Below are positions 15,507-27,980 of a stretch of DNA of 49,176 nucleotides, piece by piece. The notes below the pieces were generated by a model, which saw only the letters and a list, made by a program, of their open reading frames with translations, did not search any database and was not told where the DNA came from. The DNA comes from Mastigamoeba balamuthi. Lineage: Eukaryota > Evosea > Mastigamoebida > Mastigamoebidae. The position numbers and the translations under genes were made by a program. Numbering within the stretch: the stretch's first letter is position 1; every line of letters starts with the position of its first letter. The stretch covers positions 9,895 through 59,070 of the forward strand of contig CACRSC010000108.1 of NCBI GenBank assembly GCA_902651635.1. Reading direction: 5' to 3'.

Positions 15507-17871
15507 ATGAGCACCAAGAACAAGCCCGCCGTGGTGAGCGCTGCAGAGGCAGTCGCGCACGTGAAGGACGGCGACGTGGTGACGTGCGAGGGGTTCATGG
15601 GGTCCGCCTTCGCCGAGGAGCTCGTGATCGCGCTCAAGGACCGCTTCGCTGCTACGGGGCACCCGAGGGACCTATCGCTGTTCTACGCCGCGTTCCAGGG
15701 CGACGGGCCCGACTGCGGACTGAACCACCTCGCCGAGCACGAGGGCATGCTCAAGCGCGTCGTTGGGGGTCACTGGGGCGTCAACTCGAAGCTCGTCAAG
15801 CTCGCCCTGGAGAACAAGATCGAAGCCTACAACCTCCCCATGGTGAGTGCACTGCGTTAGTGCCCTTTTTTCTGTCGACTTGTGTTCTGTTGTTTGGGGT
15901 CTGTTCTCCATTTTGTTGGGGCTCTTTTTGTGCGCATCTCTTTGCACGCCCCCAATAATTAGAGATCTCCAGGGCAATGCTGTTCTGGCACAGTTCTCAG
16001 CTTTAAAACCTGCCCGGACGTTTATTTCAAGAAAGCGAGCGCGCGCGGGTGTATTGTTTCCTGTCTTAAGCCGAGACATACTTTAGATAATTACTTTTTC
16101 TACGCATTTTCCGAGATGTGCAAACTCATTACGCAATCTATAAAGGGGGTGCTTTCGCACATGTTCCGCGACATGGCGGCCCGCAAGCCGAGGACGGTCA
16201 CGCACGTGGGCCTCGGTACCTTTGTGGACCCGCGCATCAACGGCGGCAAGCTCAACGAGGCCGCCAAGGAGGACCTCCTGAGGGTCATCGACGTCGATGG
16301 TCGCGAGTACCTCTCCTACAAGGTGCGCTTCACAGACCATCCAAGACCCACAGCACCAACACACAGCACAGCCTTCCCGCCCTCCCCCACGGTCTCCTTA
16401 TTTCTGTTTCCTCTTCCACCCCCCGGAAGTCCAGCGTCCTTCCTGGTCTCTGTATCCACACGACCCCACCTTACCGATGAACCAGCTCAGCTGCTGCTAA
16501 ACACACCTCAACCGTCACCGCACAACCGTCACTCTTCTCTACGAACAGGGGCACTCCAAGCACCTCTCGGGGGCCTCAGCACACCCGCAATACACCTGCG
16601 CTCTCCCGGATCAGCAACCCGCAACTAACGGCCCCGCACCAGCATCCCGAGAAGATCGACGTTGCCCTGATCCGCGGCACGACGGCGGACACGCGCGGGA
16701 ACGTCACCGTGGAGCGCGAGGCCCTGACGATCGAGATGACGGCCGTGGCCACGGCGACGCACAACCGCGGGGGCATCGTGATCGTGCAGGTCGAGCGCGT
16801 GGTCGAGGCCGGCACGCTCAACCCGCGCGACGTCAAGATCCCCGGCATCCTCGTGGACTACATCGTCGTGTGCTCCAAGCCCGAGTACCACATGCAGACG
16901 ATGGGCGTGCAGTTCAGCCCCGAGTACGCCTGCCACTGCCGCGCCAACGGCAAGGTACACTCAATTCCCACAAATGATGACGCGACGCAGGCAACTTTCC
17001 GGGAGGTTCAGATTCCTTTGAATCGGAATATCTTCAATAATCTGGGGTTTCTGAATTCAATACAACTGATCACTGACACAACGACATTCTTTAGGCAGCA
17101 CCGCCGATGCCCCTGGACGAGCGCAAGGTCATTGCGCGCCGCGCCGCCTTCTCGCTGAAGCCCAACATCGTGGTGAACCTGGGCATCGGCATCCCCGCGG
17201 GCGTCGCGTGCGTGGCCGACGAGGAGGGCGTGGCGTCGTCGATGACGCTGACCACCGAGGCTGGCACCATCGGAGGAGTGCCCGCCAGCGGCCTGGACTT
17301 TGGGTGCTCGAGCAACATGGAGTGCCTGCTCGACATGCCCGCCCAGTTTGACCTCTACCACGGCGGCGGTCTCGACCTCACCATCCTGGGCCTGGCCCAG
17401 GTCGACCAGCACGGCAACCTCAACGTCAGCAAGTTCGGCAAGCGCATCGCTGGCGCCGGGGGGTTCATCGACATCAGCCAGAACGCCCGCAACCTCGTCT
17501 TCGTGGGCACGTTCACTGCCGGGAAGCTCAAGGTCAGCGTGGGCCACGGCAAGCTGGCCATCGAGCAGGAGGGCGCGATCCCCAAGTTCGTGAAGGAGGT
17601 GGAGCACATCACGTTCAGCGCGCGTGTGGCGCTGGAGACCGGACAGAACGTGCTGTACGTGACGGAGAGGTGTGTGTTCAGGCTGGTGGCCGAGGGCCTC
17701 GAGCTGATCGAGGTGGCGCCCGGCATCGACGTGGAGCGCGACGTGGTGGCCCACATGGAGTTCAGGCCCGTCATCCGTGGGACGCCTGCGCTGATGGACC
17801 CGCGCATCTTCCGCGAGGGGATTATGAGCCTCAAGGACGACATCGAGCCGCCAACCGAGGTGCCCAACTAA
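15507..17871 (+). CDS. pct: Acyl-CoA:acetate/propionate CoA-transferase, copy 1 (outer subtype)
   Basis: This is a family I CoA-transferase with fused alpha and beta halves, like bacterial propionate CoA-transferase and YdiF; it moves CoA between acyl-CoA and a short-chain acid through a glutamyl-CoA intermediate. Exons 15507-15842, 16146-16322, 16643-16954 and 17095-17871 are all in phase and give 533 residues (bacterial Pct about 520-530). The N half has the pocket loop [13 protein letters not shown], then [22 protein letters not shown] and [15 protein letters not shown]. The C half has NLGIGIPAG, the probable catalytic Glu in SSNMECLLD (E351), [27 protein letters not shown] and [11 protein letters not shown]. 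There is no targeting peptide. The best relative in the array is copy 5. The intron 1 acceptor (about 16145) follows CTATAAAG rather than the ATAACAG of other copies. Substrate preference cannot be read from sequence. Confidence 0.95.
16955..17094 (+). promoter_or_regulatory. Conserved motif in CoA-transferase intron 3 (shown for copy 1)
   Basis: Just after the donor, intron 3 carries TTCCCACAAATGATGACGC at about 16965-16983. The same 19 bases recur after the intron 3 donors of copies 2 (about 20460), 4 (about 27123) and 5 (about 29962), and copy 3 has a worn version, while the rest of each intron differs. ATGATGA equals a box C consensus, and CTGA occurs near each 3' end, but CACTGAC there is also a good branch site. 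GATTC/GAATC arms lie at 17011-17024. Confidence 0.5.
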
Positions 17872-19198
17872 GGAGATGCCGGACCGGAAACAAATCGTGC
17901 CGAACTAGCACGCAACTTACCCACAGTTCTGCAACCGATTGAGACTTATTCTCCCTCAACACCAATAGGAAGATAACTAAGCTGACTATTATGCACCACC
18001 CAAGCCTTCTCTTTTCTTGTAGAATTGAATCGCGAACTGAGTGCCCTGTAGACAGACACATGAAGTGAATTAGTCTATCGTATTTCAGCCGAGTCCTGGC
18101 TACACGAGGCCCGATTTGCTCATGAGCGTATACAGTGATGACCCTGCCCTCTAAGAACAATCGGAAAACAGTGCAGCGCAGTCTCGAACGGTGTCTGTTG
18201 CTCATATTCTCGGGCATCCGGGATTTCCACGAGCCTGTGTTTCAAGAGTTGTCTCTCTGGCAAGGCCTGAGGGAGTGGTTCTCTTGCTTGGGGGGCTCTT
18301 GATGAACTTCCACTCTCTCTTCAGCAACAAGCAACAACAAACACTGATAGCGGGAAAACTTGTTCTGGTAGGGTTCTCATACGCCCCCGGGGAAATACTG
18401 CGAAGCCGCTGCACCGCGGTGTCAACGTGCTTTTGCTTCTGATACCCCTTTCCTAGTTTGGATGCGCTCACTGGACCCGTCTGTCTCTCGACAATTCGAT
18501 TTGCCCAGCAAGCCCCTGATTCGTTTAGCGTCGTAGCGTGAGGTCCCTTTGTCTCCACTATCAACACTCCGCAATCCACCACTATGACACTCACACTCAG
18601 ACGCACATCAACCCAATATCCTGCTTGTGCGATGCCGAAGAAACCTCTCTGGAATCACACAATTATCGGATTTGACCAGATTTGTGAATATCTTGCGCAA
18701 CAACGAAGATAGGCCGTGCCCACGACTACTCGGTCGACAATCGAGGCTGAAAATGGGAGCTGTGCAATCGCACAACGCTGAAGGCCGGCGACCCCTTGGC
18801 TTGTCTTTTCCTCGAGTGTTCCCGACTCCCGGTACGGAATACTGGTATTCGTCCTAAAATGGGAGTCACCACCCGTTCCCTCCCTTTTGCGTCCCATCTC
18901 TCAGACCCCTCTGCCACCGGTTCTTGCTTGATACACGCGTGCCCAACGACCAGGACAGCAGCGGAAACAGCCAGCACACACCACGCCCTTCATCCCGCGA
19001 CTGCGCAGCTGCCTTTGCGCTCAACAGGGCCACTCATCCCGATTCAGGCGAAATACAGTCACAGAAATCCCTGCACAGGAACCTCAGACGGCGCCGCCGT
19101 CACTCTTTTACAGAACGCCGAGAGAACACTTGGCTGCACTTCACTCCAACCCTCCGCAGCGCAGCTCTCGCACACACACGCCAACTGAAACAGCACCG
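17872..19198. other. Intergenic region upstream of CoA-transferase copy 2
   Basis: 1.3 kb with no supported gene. Segments of it reappear upstream of copy 4: 18371-18420 resembles 25074-25134 (shared GAAATACTGCGAAG), and 18650-18890 resembles 25330-25550, so flanking DNA was duplicated along with the genes. The last 400 bp carry the promoter blocks described separately. Confidence 0.6.
18810..19088 (+). promoter_or_regulatory. Conserved upstream blocks of copy 2 (inner-subtype promoter)
   Basis: Three blocks are shared with copies 3 and 4: a hairpin-like block at 18811-18844 (GAGTGTTCCC facing GGAATACT), GGGAGTCACCACCCGTTCCC at 18861-18880, and a proximal block starting ATACAGTCAC at about 19053 and ending ACCTCAGACG near 19089. 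The second block lies 338 bp and the third about 146 bp before the ATG; spacings in copies 3 and 4 are similar. Retention while neighbouring bases diverged suggests regulatory use, though recent duplication also contributes. Confidence 0.55.
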
Positions 19199-21347
19199 AT
19201 GGGCACCAAGCACAATCACTCCAGGCCGGCGAAAGTTGTCAGCGCCTCAGAGGCAGTCGCGCACGTCGGCGACGGCGACGTGGTGGCGGTCGAGGGCTTC
19301 GGGGGGTCCGTCGTCGCGGAGGAGCTGCTCCGGGCGCTCGGGGAGCGCTACGTGGCCACGGGGCACCCGGGGGCCCTCACGCTGATCCACGCGGCGTTCA
19401 AGGGCGACGGGCAGAAGATGATCGGGCTCAACCACTTCAGCCACGAGGGCATGCTCAAGCGGTCCATCGGGGGACACTGGGGAGGCAACTCGCTGCTCGT
19501 TTCGCTCGCCCTCGAGAACAAGATCGAGGCTTACAACCTCCCCCTGGTGAGCGGTCTCAGCCGTTACCATCTCGTTTTCCGATTGCTGTGTCTGTTGTTC
19601 GGGGTCGTGGCATTTGTTGCACCGACGGGCCCCCACCGGAGGTGTTGGCATCGATGGGCGACCCCGTTCTCCGAGTATTCCCAGCTCCCGGGAGACATAC
19701 TGAGACCTGTCCGATAACAGGGAGTGATCTCGCACATGTTCCGCGACATGGCGGCCCGCAAGCCGAGGACCATCACGCACGTGGGCCTCGGCACCTTCGC
19801 GGACCCGCGCATCGACGGCGGCAAGCTCAACGAGGCCGCCAAGGAGGACCTCGTCGACGTCGTCAACTTCGATGGCCACGAGTTCCTCTCCTACAAGGTG
19901 CTTTGCCGAACTACGACACCCACCTCCCGCTCGAGTCTGTGCTCCTGAACCAGAGGCAGCTCCCCGAAAGGACAGCGACACAGTATCACACAGTGAAAGT
20001 GCAGCGCCCTGAGGGAGGGACTGTGCTCCGCGGTCAGGGGGCACCCACTGCACCCTCATTTTCCTCGTGGCCTAGACCTCACACGGAACACCTTCTTCCT
20101 TTCTTTCTCTATCTTACCGTTGCGGGCCACCGAGCAGCACCCAGGGATGGTCAACGTGGCGCTGCTGCGCGGCACCTCGGCCGACACACGCGGGAACATC
20201 TCTGTGGAGCGCGAGGCCCTGACCCTCGACATGACGGCCATGGCCATGGCCGCCCACAACAGCGGAGGCATCGTGATCGTGCAGGTCGAGCGCGTGGTCG
20301 AGGCCGGCACGCTCAACGCGCGCACTGTCAAGATCCCGGGCGTCCTCGTCGACTACGTCGTGGTCTCCTCCGACCCCGAGTACCACAGGCAGACGCTCAA
20401 TGAGCACTTCAACCCCGCGTACAGCTGCCACAGCCGCGGAGACAGCAAGGTACTATCAATTCCCACAAATGATGACGCAGCGCAGGCAAAACTATCAATC
20501 TGCCAGCTAACTCGATATGCGAAGTTGTTGGTGGTGGAACAATTCATCACTCACTGACAGAACACCGCAGGTAGCCAAGACCATGCAGCTGGACGATCGC
20601 AAGATCATCTCGCGTCGCGCCGCGTTTGCACTGCAGCCCAACATCCTCGTCAACCTGGGCATCGGCATCCCCGAGGGCGTCGCCAGCGTCGCCGACGAGG
20701 AGGGCGTGGCGTCGCTGATGACGCTGACCACCGAGGCTGGCACCATCGGGGGAGTGCCCGCCAGCGGCCAGAGCTTCGGGTGCTCGAGCAACATGGAGTG
20801 CCTGCTCGACATGCCCGCCCAGTTTGACCTCTACCACGGCGGTGCCCTCGACCTGGCCGTCCTGGGCCTGGCCCAGGTCGACCAGCACGGCAACCTCAAC
20901 GTCAGCAAGTTCGGCTCTCGCATCGCTGGCGCCGGGGGGTTTGTCGACATCAGCCAGAACGCCCGCAACCTCGTCTTCGTGGGCACGTTCACCAACCCCA
21001 AGGCCAAGGTGCGCGTGGAAGACGGCAAGGTGGTCATCGAGAAGGAGGGCACTGGGAAGAAGTTCGTGAAGGCAGTGGAGCACATCACGTTCAGCGCACG
21101 CGTGTCGCTGGAGAGCGGGCAGAACGTGCTGTACGTGACGGAAAGGTGTGTGTTCAGGCTGGTGGCCGAGGGCCTCGAGCTGATCGAGGTGGCGCCCGGC
21201 ATCGACGTGGAGCGCGACGTTGTGGCCCACATGGACTTCAGGCCCGTCATGCACAGGACACCTGCTCTGATGGACGCACGCATCTTCCGCGAGGGGATTA
21301 TGAGCCTCAAGGACGACATCGAGCCGCCAACCGAGGTGCCCAATTAA
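19199..21347 (+). CDS. pct: Acyl-CoA:acetate/propionate CoA-transferase, copy 2 (inner subtype)
   Basis: Same family and reaction class as copy 1. Exons 19199-19546, 19721-19897, about 20138-20449 and 20571-21347 give 537 residues. The pocket loop reads [13 protein letters not shown], where the outer copies have CEGFMGSAF. The lid segment [15 protein letters not shown] is shared with copies 3 and 4; copy 2 alone has GGN where the others have GVN or GVS after HWG. The catalytic Glu lies in SSNMECLLD. Exon 4 carries [17 protein letters not shown], an inner-type segment. The C-terminus ends PPTEVPN. Exon lengths and phases match the other copies, so this is very likely functional. The promoter has the three-block inner-type architecture. 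Confidence 0.95.
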
Positions 21348-22688
21348 GGAGATTCCGGAATCGTACCCCACAGAGCTCCATGCACGTGCAACCAGTGATC
21401 AGTTCTTCTTACTAAAATGAGTCGAGCAACAAAAAAGTTGCCCATTTTGGTGTTTCAGCTCTTGCAATTACGTGTATGCTCAACCATCAATCTTCTGCGA
21501 TACTGAATCTGAGTGGACCCTTTCAGTACATTAAAACAAGTTACCAATATACGGGTAAAATAACAACACCTCTCTGCCTGGCTGGCAACTTTCCTTGAGA
21601 CAGAGTCAGTTTCGCACCTCAACATGCACATGTACTTGGCGAAAACAGGGTGCTCTCTGAAGTGCAAACTTCAGTTCGTTAATCGGGACGTGCTGGATTG
21701 ATTCTTACAACTTCATTTCTTACCCCGTACTTCATCATGTGGCTGCTCCCCCATCCCCTGTTTCAGAGTGCCGCAGTGGCAAGGCAGCTAGAGATGCTGG
21801 CCATGCCAACTCAGCCCCTGCTGCAATGGTGGCTTTGAGTAGTTCAACCTTTCTCCTCCCCCCAGATGATGCCCGAGAGCTGGTGTGCCACCAGTGTGGC
21901 GCAGGATGGCACCCGCAAACCTGATGCGGCCTCCGTTGCCCAGGCCGTTCGAGGCCTGCGGGCTGCAGGACAACCGAACCAGTGCATATGTTAGGGTGAC
22001 AACACGCTAGGGGATCCAGGAGCACCAATACGCACGCAGGCGTTGCCAAAGCCGTTGGCGTCGCATGTTTGCAAGTTCACCAGGGCCACGTGGGCTTTCA
22101 GTTACAGATGCCATTTTGGGCTGTGATTTCCCCCAAACCTTAGTGCTGCCACATATCCACCAGTGAACATAGTTAACACTCCATCTGCGACATACCCGCC
22201 TTAGTTCTGACAGGCGCAGGGTGACAAACGATTCGCCTGCCTGCTGGATTTTACGGATACCATCTTGAGACTGAATTCCCACAGCACCGGAGGCAGGCGA
22301 ACTTGGTGTATTTTCTATTCCTAGATTATTCCTAACTCAGGGTCCGGGATACTGGCACTCGTCTGAAAAAAGAGAGTCACCACCCGTTTTCTCCCTGCTT
22401 CATCTCCTACTCCATCTCTCGTACAGGGGTCTGCCTCCAGGCAAGCGAGCATGGCGACTAGAACACCGGCTCACTCAGCATGCGGGCGGCATGCCCTGGG
22501 CTCCTGCGCCAGCGCGGCTGTTGGGGACATGGGCAAAACACAGCTTGCCAGATTGGGAGTATACAGTCACTGACCTCTGCCTTTATAACCTCAGACGAAG
22601 CCCTAGACCTTTCTTTTACATCAGCGAGCACACAGCTCTGATAAAAGCACTCCTCAATCTTCACAACGCATCTCTCGTGATAGCACCG
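21348..22688. other. Intergenic region upstream of CoA-transferase copy 3
   Basis: 1.3 kb with no supported complete gene. Around 21739-21924 a plus-strand 61-codon ORF ends in LVCHQCGAGWHPQT, which recalls the Cys/His spacing of PHD or related zinc fingers; it is isolated, with no start context or splice partners, so it may be a gene remnant or chance. Bases 22331-22398 and 22563-22596 carry the inner-type promoter blocks (GAGTCACCACCCGTT and ACAGTCACTGACC...TATAACCTCAGA), about 315 and 126 bp before the copy 3 ATG. Confidence 0.5.
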
Positions 22689-24704
22689 ATGAGCATCAAG
22701 AGCAAACACTCCAAGCCGGCGACAGTTGTCAGCGCCTCCGAGGCCGTCGCGCACGTCAGCGACGGCGACGTGGTGGTTGTCGAGGGCTTCAACGGAGCAG
22801 CTGTCCCCGAGGAGCTGCTCGAGGCGCTCGGGGAGCGCTATGTGGCCACGGAGCACCCTCGGGGGCTCACGCTGTTCCACACCGCGTTCAAGGGAGACAG
22901 CAAGAAGATGTCGGGGCTCAACCACTTCAGCCACGAGGGCATGCTCAAGCGGTCCATCGGGGGACACTGGGGGGTCAACTCGAAGCTCGTGACGCTCGCC
23001 CTCGAGAACAAGGTCGAGGCCTACAACCTCCCCCTGGTGAGTGGCCTCGGTCGTCATTTCTATTTCTTTTCTGTTGGGGCTGTTTCTGTTGCATGGGGAA
23101 GCTGTGAATTAGTCAGGTCCCCACCGTGGAGGTTTGTCCGACTCAGCACACATTAACTGGGCTATGCCCGATAACAGGGAGTCGTCTCGCACATGTTCCG
23201 CGACATGGCGGCCCGCAAGCCGAGGACAATCACGCACGTGGGCCTCGGCACCTTCGCGGACCCGCGCGTCGACGGCGGCAAGCTCAACGAGGCCGCCAAG
23301 GAGGACCTCGTCGACGTCATCACCTTCGACGGCCGCGAGTACCTCTCCTACAAGGTGCAACATGCCCTCATCACCCCTTGCCTCCGAGTGCTCGGAGGCC
23401 TGTGCTATTGCCCAGCGAAACAAACACTGCACAGCACTCCATACGCAGCACACAGAACACTGCACTCATCTTTCTTCCGTGAGCGAGCACTGACCGATGT
23501 GGGCCTTTGACCAGCACCCTGATAGGATCGACGTGGCCCTGATACGCGGGACGACGGCCGACACGCGCGGGAACATCACCGTGGAGCGCGAGGCCCTGAC
23601 GATCGACATGACCTCCATCGCCACTGCTGCGCACAACAACGGTGGCACGGTGATCGTGCAGGTCGAGCGCGTGGTCGAGGCCGGCACGCTCAACGCGCGC
23701 GACGTGAAGATCCCGGGCATCCTCGTCGACTACATCGTGGTCTCCTCCAAGCCCGAGTACCACGTTCAGGCACTGGGCGTGCCGTTCAGCCCCGAGTACG
23801 CCTGCCACTGCCGCACCAGCATGGTACATCTATTCCCACATATTAAGACGCACCGCAATTGATTCCAGACATATCTGGAGTTGCTTTGCCGAATACAATT
23901 GATAGTGGCACTGACGGAGCACCTCAGGCGACCCAGCCCTTGCCGCTGGACGAGCGCAAGATCATCGCGCGCCGGGCGGCGTTCGCACTGCAGCCCAACA
24001 TCGTGGTGAACCTGGGCATCGGCATCCCCGCAGGCGTTTCGAGTGTCGCCGACGAGGAGGGAGTGGCGTCGCTGATGACGCTGACCACCGAGTCTGGAAC
24101 CATCGGCGGCGTGCCCGCAGTGGGCCTTGACTTTGGGTGCTGCAGCAACATGGAGTGCCTGGTCGACATGTCCTATCAGTTTGATATCTACCACGGCGGT
24201 GCCCTCGACCTGGCCGTCCTGGGCCTGGCCCAGGTCGACCAGCACGGCAACCTCAACGTCAGCAAGTTCGGCACGCGCATAGCTGGCGCCGGGGGGTTTG
24301 TCGACATCAGCCAGAACGCCCGCAACCTCGTCTTCGTCGGAACGTTCACCAACCCCAAGGCCACGATGCGTGTGGAAGACGGCAAGGTGGTCATCGAGAA
24401 GGAGGGAGCCGGCAGGAAGTTCGTGAAGAAGGTGGAGCACATCACGTTCAGCGCACGCGTGTCGCTCGAGAGCGGGCAGAACGTGCTGTACGTGACGGAA
24501 AGGTGCGTGTTCAGGCTGGTGGCCGAGGGCCTCGAGCTGATCGAGGTGGCGCCCGGCATCGACGTGGAGCGCGACGTGGTGGCCCACATGGACTTCAGGC
24601 CCGTCATGCACAGGGCACCTGCTCTGATGGACGCACGCATCTTCCGCGAGGGCCTCATGAACCTCAAAGGTGACATCGAGCAGCCCACCGAGGTGCCCAA
24701 TTGA
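22689..24704 (+). CDS. pct: Acyl-CoA:acetate/propionate CoA-transferase, copy 3 (inner subtype)
   Basis: Exons 22689-23036, 23178-23354, 23515-23823 and 23928-24704 give 536 residues; exon 3 is one codon shorter than in the other copies (ends CRTSM before the donor). The pocket loop is [13 protein letters not shown]. The catalytic Glu lies in CSNMECLVD, followed by [11 protein letters not shown], where other copies have [11 protein letters not shown], a local divergence next to the active site. Exon 3 mixes subtype signatures: [24 protein letters not shown] combines inner-type NAR with outer-type GIL and KPEYH, which suggests past gene conversion. The intron 3 motif conserved in the other copies is degenerate here. 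Introns 1-3 are short (about 140, 160 and 104 nt). Otherwise as for copy 1. Confidence 0.95.
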
Positions 24705-25872
24705 ACGCAAGATAGTGGACAACATCGACCGCGAATCATACTGGAGCAAGAACTAGCACTAAGCTGTTTTTAGAGCCAGTTTGCTTCTCCAGTGCTTATG
24801 TTTGTCTCTTCCGCTTCTACGGCATCAGACACCTGCCAGGACACACAGAGGGGAGTTCAATGAGACCACCGGCTTATACAAATGTGGAAGCAACTCCAAC
24901 GTGATTGGCAGTCAGGCATACTCTTTCAGTAGCAAGTAATGCTCTGGCATCCCGTACTTGGCCGTGAGGACAGCAATGCGCTCTATTCCCGGGGATGGCT
25001 GCGTGGATCACCCGTGGGACTTCAAGCTTCTCGCTCCAGGGCAACAGAGAGCAGTATAACTTGTTCTGCATCGGTTCTCATATGAGCCAGGAACATTCCC
25101 GAGGAAATACTGCGAAGTCGTTGCACCACGGTGGCGGCAAAAGGCTGTGATAAAATCCATCGAGAGAACGCTCCAATACCAATGTCTGCTTGCTGTCCAA
25201 AATACTTATGAAATAGTAATTGGTCACTCGATTTCTTCCGTCAGACAGCTGTTCTCCGATCTGCGCGAATGTGCTCATATCTAAAGGCAATCGACCCCAC
25301 GGGAAGCTTCTGTTTTGTTGAATTTCCGTTTATAGAACTTAGATTGCCCAGATTTGTATATCTTACGACATGCTGAGAATGGCTCCAGGGTCTATCTGGC
25401 CTCCAACCAGCCTCCAGTGAGGTCTGCGGGACTGTGCAATCACTCGATTTAGGAGATCTGTGGCTTTTCTTCGAGTGTTCCCAACTCCCAGTGTGGAATA
25501 CTGATAATCATCTGAAAAAGGGAGTCACCACCCGTTCCCTTCGTTCTGCGTCTGTACTTCTCTTGCAGAAGTCTGTGCCATCAAGCTTGTTCGCCGGCCA
25601 GGACATCAGCTCACAAAACGAGACCACACCGTGCCCAGCGTTCTGGGACTGTACTGCTGAAGTGAGTTCGGCATGACTGGCTTCTTACTATAAAACTACC
25701 AGATTAAGGAGAACACAGTCACTGACCCTCTGCTTGATAATCTCAGATTCCTCCCTCATTCACTCTTTTACACAACTCTGAGCAAACAGCTGACAGCTGC
25801 TCTTTCTTCAACCTTACACCTTGCAGCACTCGTCAAGCTCGCACAAGCACTCCCCCAATTCAATCTGCACAA
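24705..25872. other. Intergenic region upstream of CoA-transferase copy 4
   Basis: About 1.2 kb without a supported gene. It contains duplicated flank segments also found before copy 2 (25074-25134 and 25330-25550) and the inner-type promoter blocks: the hairpin-like element at 25471-25503, GGGAGTCACCACCCGTTCCC at about 25520-25539, and the ACAGTCACTGACC block at about 25714-25747. Spacing to the copy 4 ATG is about 353 and 159 bp. Confidence 0.55.
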
Positions 25873-27980
25873 ATGGGCATCACCAAGCACAATCACTACA
25901 AGCCTGCAGTTATCAGCGCCTCCGAGGCCGTCGCACACGTCAGTGACGGCGACGTGGTAACCTGCGAGGGCTTCAACGGGGCCGCTGTCGCCGAGGAGCT
26001 GCTCCACGCGCTCGGGGAGCGCTACGTCACCACGGGACACCCTCGCGGCCTCACGCTGTTCCACGCGGCGTTCAAGGGAAACAGCAGGAAGATGACGGGG
26101 CTCAACCACTTCAGCCACGAGGGCATGCTCAAGCGGTCCATCGGGGGCCACTGGGGGGTCAACTCGAAGCTCGTGACGCTCGCCCTCGAGAACAAGCTCG
26201 AGGCCTACAACCTCCCCCTGGTGAGTGGCCTCGGTCGTCAAATTTCTTTTCCGTCAGGGCTTGTTCTGTCGCCGGGGGTATGGAATTTACAGAGCATTAA
26301 CGGGCCCCCACCGCGGGGTTGGCGACTCTGTTCTCCGACTATTCCCAGCTCCCGACGGAAATTCTCAGCTTTGCTTGAAAACAGGGAGTCATCTCGCACA
26401 TGTTCCGCGACATGGCGGCCCGCAAACCGAGGACCATCACGCACGTGGGCCTGGGCACCTTCGCGGACCCGCGCATCGACGGCGGCAAGCTCAACGAGGC
26501 CGCCAAGGAGGACCTCGTCGACGTCGTCACCATCGATGGCCGCGAGTACCTCTCCTACAAGGTGCGAGCATCGCACCCTGCAGTAACCACCAACGCCCAC
26601 ACAAAAACCCTTCGTCTCTACCAATTGTCCAGAGGAAACACTCCAAGCAACGTCATGCGAGGCCACCAGCCACACAACAGCACACAGCACTCCATACACC
26701 AGCGGAGTGAGGACCTGCACTCGTGGTCAGACCAGCGAAAGCGCACATCACTCTCAACCTCTGTCTTTCCGAGCGAGTACTGACGGGCAGGGGCCCCACT
26801 GCGCAGCACCCTGAGAGGATCAACGTGGCGCTGCTGCGCGGGACGACGGCCGACACGAGGGGCAACATCACCGTGGAGCGCGAGGCCCTGACCCTCGACA
26901 TGATCTCCATCGCCACTGCATGCCACAACAGCGGGGGCACGGTGATCGTGCAGGTCGAGCGCGTGGTCGAGGCTGGCACGCTCAACGCGCGCGCAGTCAA
27001 GATCCCGGGCGTCCTCGTGGACTACATCGTGGTCTCCACTCAGCCCGAGTATCATATGCAGTCGACCAACATGCAGTTCAGCCCCGAGTACGCCTGCTTC
27101 AGTCGCACCAGCAGCATGGTACAATTCCCACAAATGATGACGCAACGCAGGCAAAACAGATTCCATCGATGCTCACAGATCAACCACTGACGCTTTTCCT
27201 CAGGCGGCCCCGCCCATGCCGCTGGACGAGCGCAAGATCATCGCGCGCCGCGCCGCGTTCGCACTGCAGCCCAACATCCTCGTCAACCTGGGCATCGGCA
27301 TCCCCGAGGGCGTCGCCAGCGTCGCCGACGAGGAGGGCGTCGCGTCGCTGATGACGCTGACCACCGAGTCTGGAACCATTGGAGGCGTGCCCGCCAGCGG
27401 CCACGACTTTGGGTGCTGCAGCAACATGGAGTGCCTGCTGGACATGCCCGCCCAGTTTGACCTCTACCACGGCGGCGCCCTCGACCTCACCATCCTGGGC
27501 CTGGCCCAGGTCGACCAGCACGGCAACCTCAACGTCAGCAAGTTCGGCTCTCGCATCGCTGGCGCCGGGGGGTTCATCGACATCAGCCAGAACGCCCGCA
27601 ACATCGTCTTCGTGGGCACGTTCACCAACCCCAAGGCCACGATGCGTGTGGAAGACGGCAAGGTGGTCATCGAGAAGGAGGGAGCCGGCAGGAAGTTCGT
27701 GAAGGCAGTGGAGCACATCACGTTCAGCGCACGCGTGTCGCTGGAGAGCGGGCAGAACGTGCTGTACGTGACGGAGAGGTGTGTGTTCAGGCTGGTGGCC
27801 GAGGGCCTCGAGCTGATCGAGGTGGCGCCCGGCATCGACGTGGAGCGCGACGTTGTGGCCCACATGGACTTCAGGCCCGTCATGCACAGGGCACCTGCTC
27901 TGATGGACGCACGCATCTTCCGCGAGGGCCTCATGAACCTCAGGGACGACATCGAGAAGCCCACCGAGGTGCCCAACTGA
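25873..27980 (+). CDS. pct: Acyl-CoA:acetate/propionate CoA-transferase, copy 4 (inner subtype)
   Basis: Exons 25873-26220, 26385-26561, 26807-27118 and 27204-27980 give 537 residues. The pocket loop [13 protein letters not shown] combines the Cys of outer copies with the NGAAV of copy 3. The catalytic Glu is in CSNMECLLD. Exon 4 is almost identical to that of copy 3 in the [17 protein letters not shown] stretch. It ends KPTEVPN. Intron 3 is only 85 nt yet keeps the TTCCCACAAATGATGACGC motif found in copies 1, 2 and 5. All splice sites and phases are intact, so it is probably expressed. Confidence 0.95.

Noticed and set aside
20547-21371. Repeated antisense frames over exon 4 of each CoA-transferase (for example 20547-21371, 27180-28097)
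   Set aside because: They recur only because the sense exon recurs; their His/Val/Gln-rich peptide has no independent motif and no start conservation.
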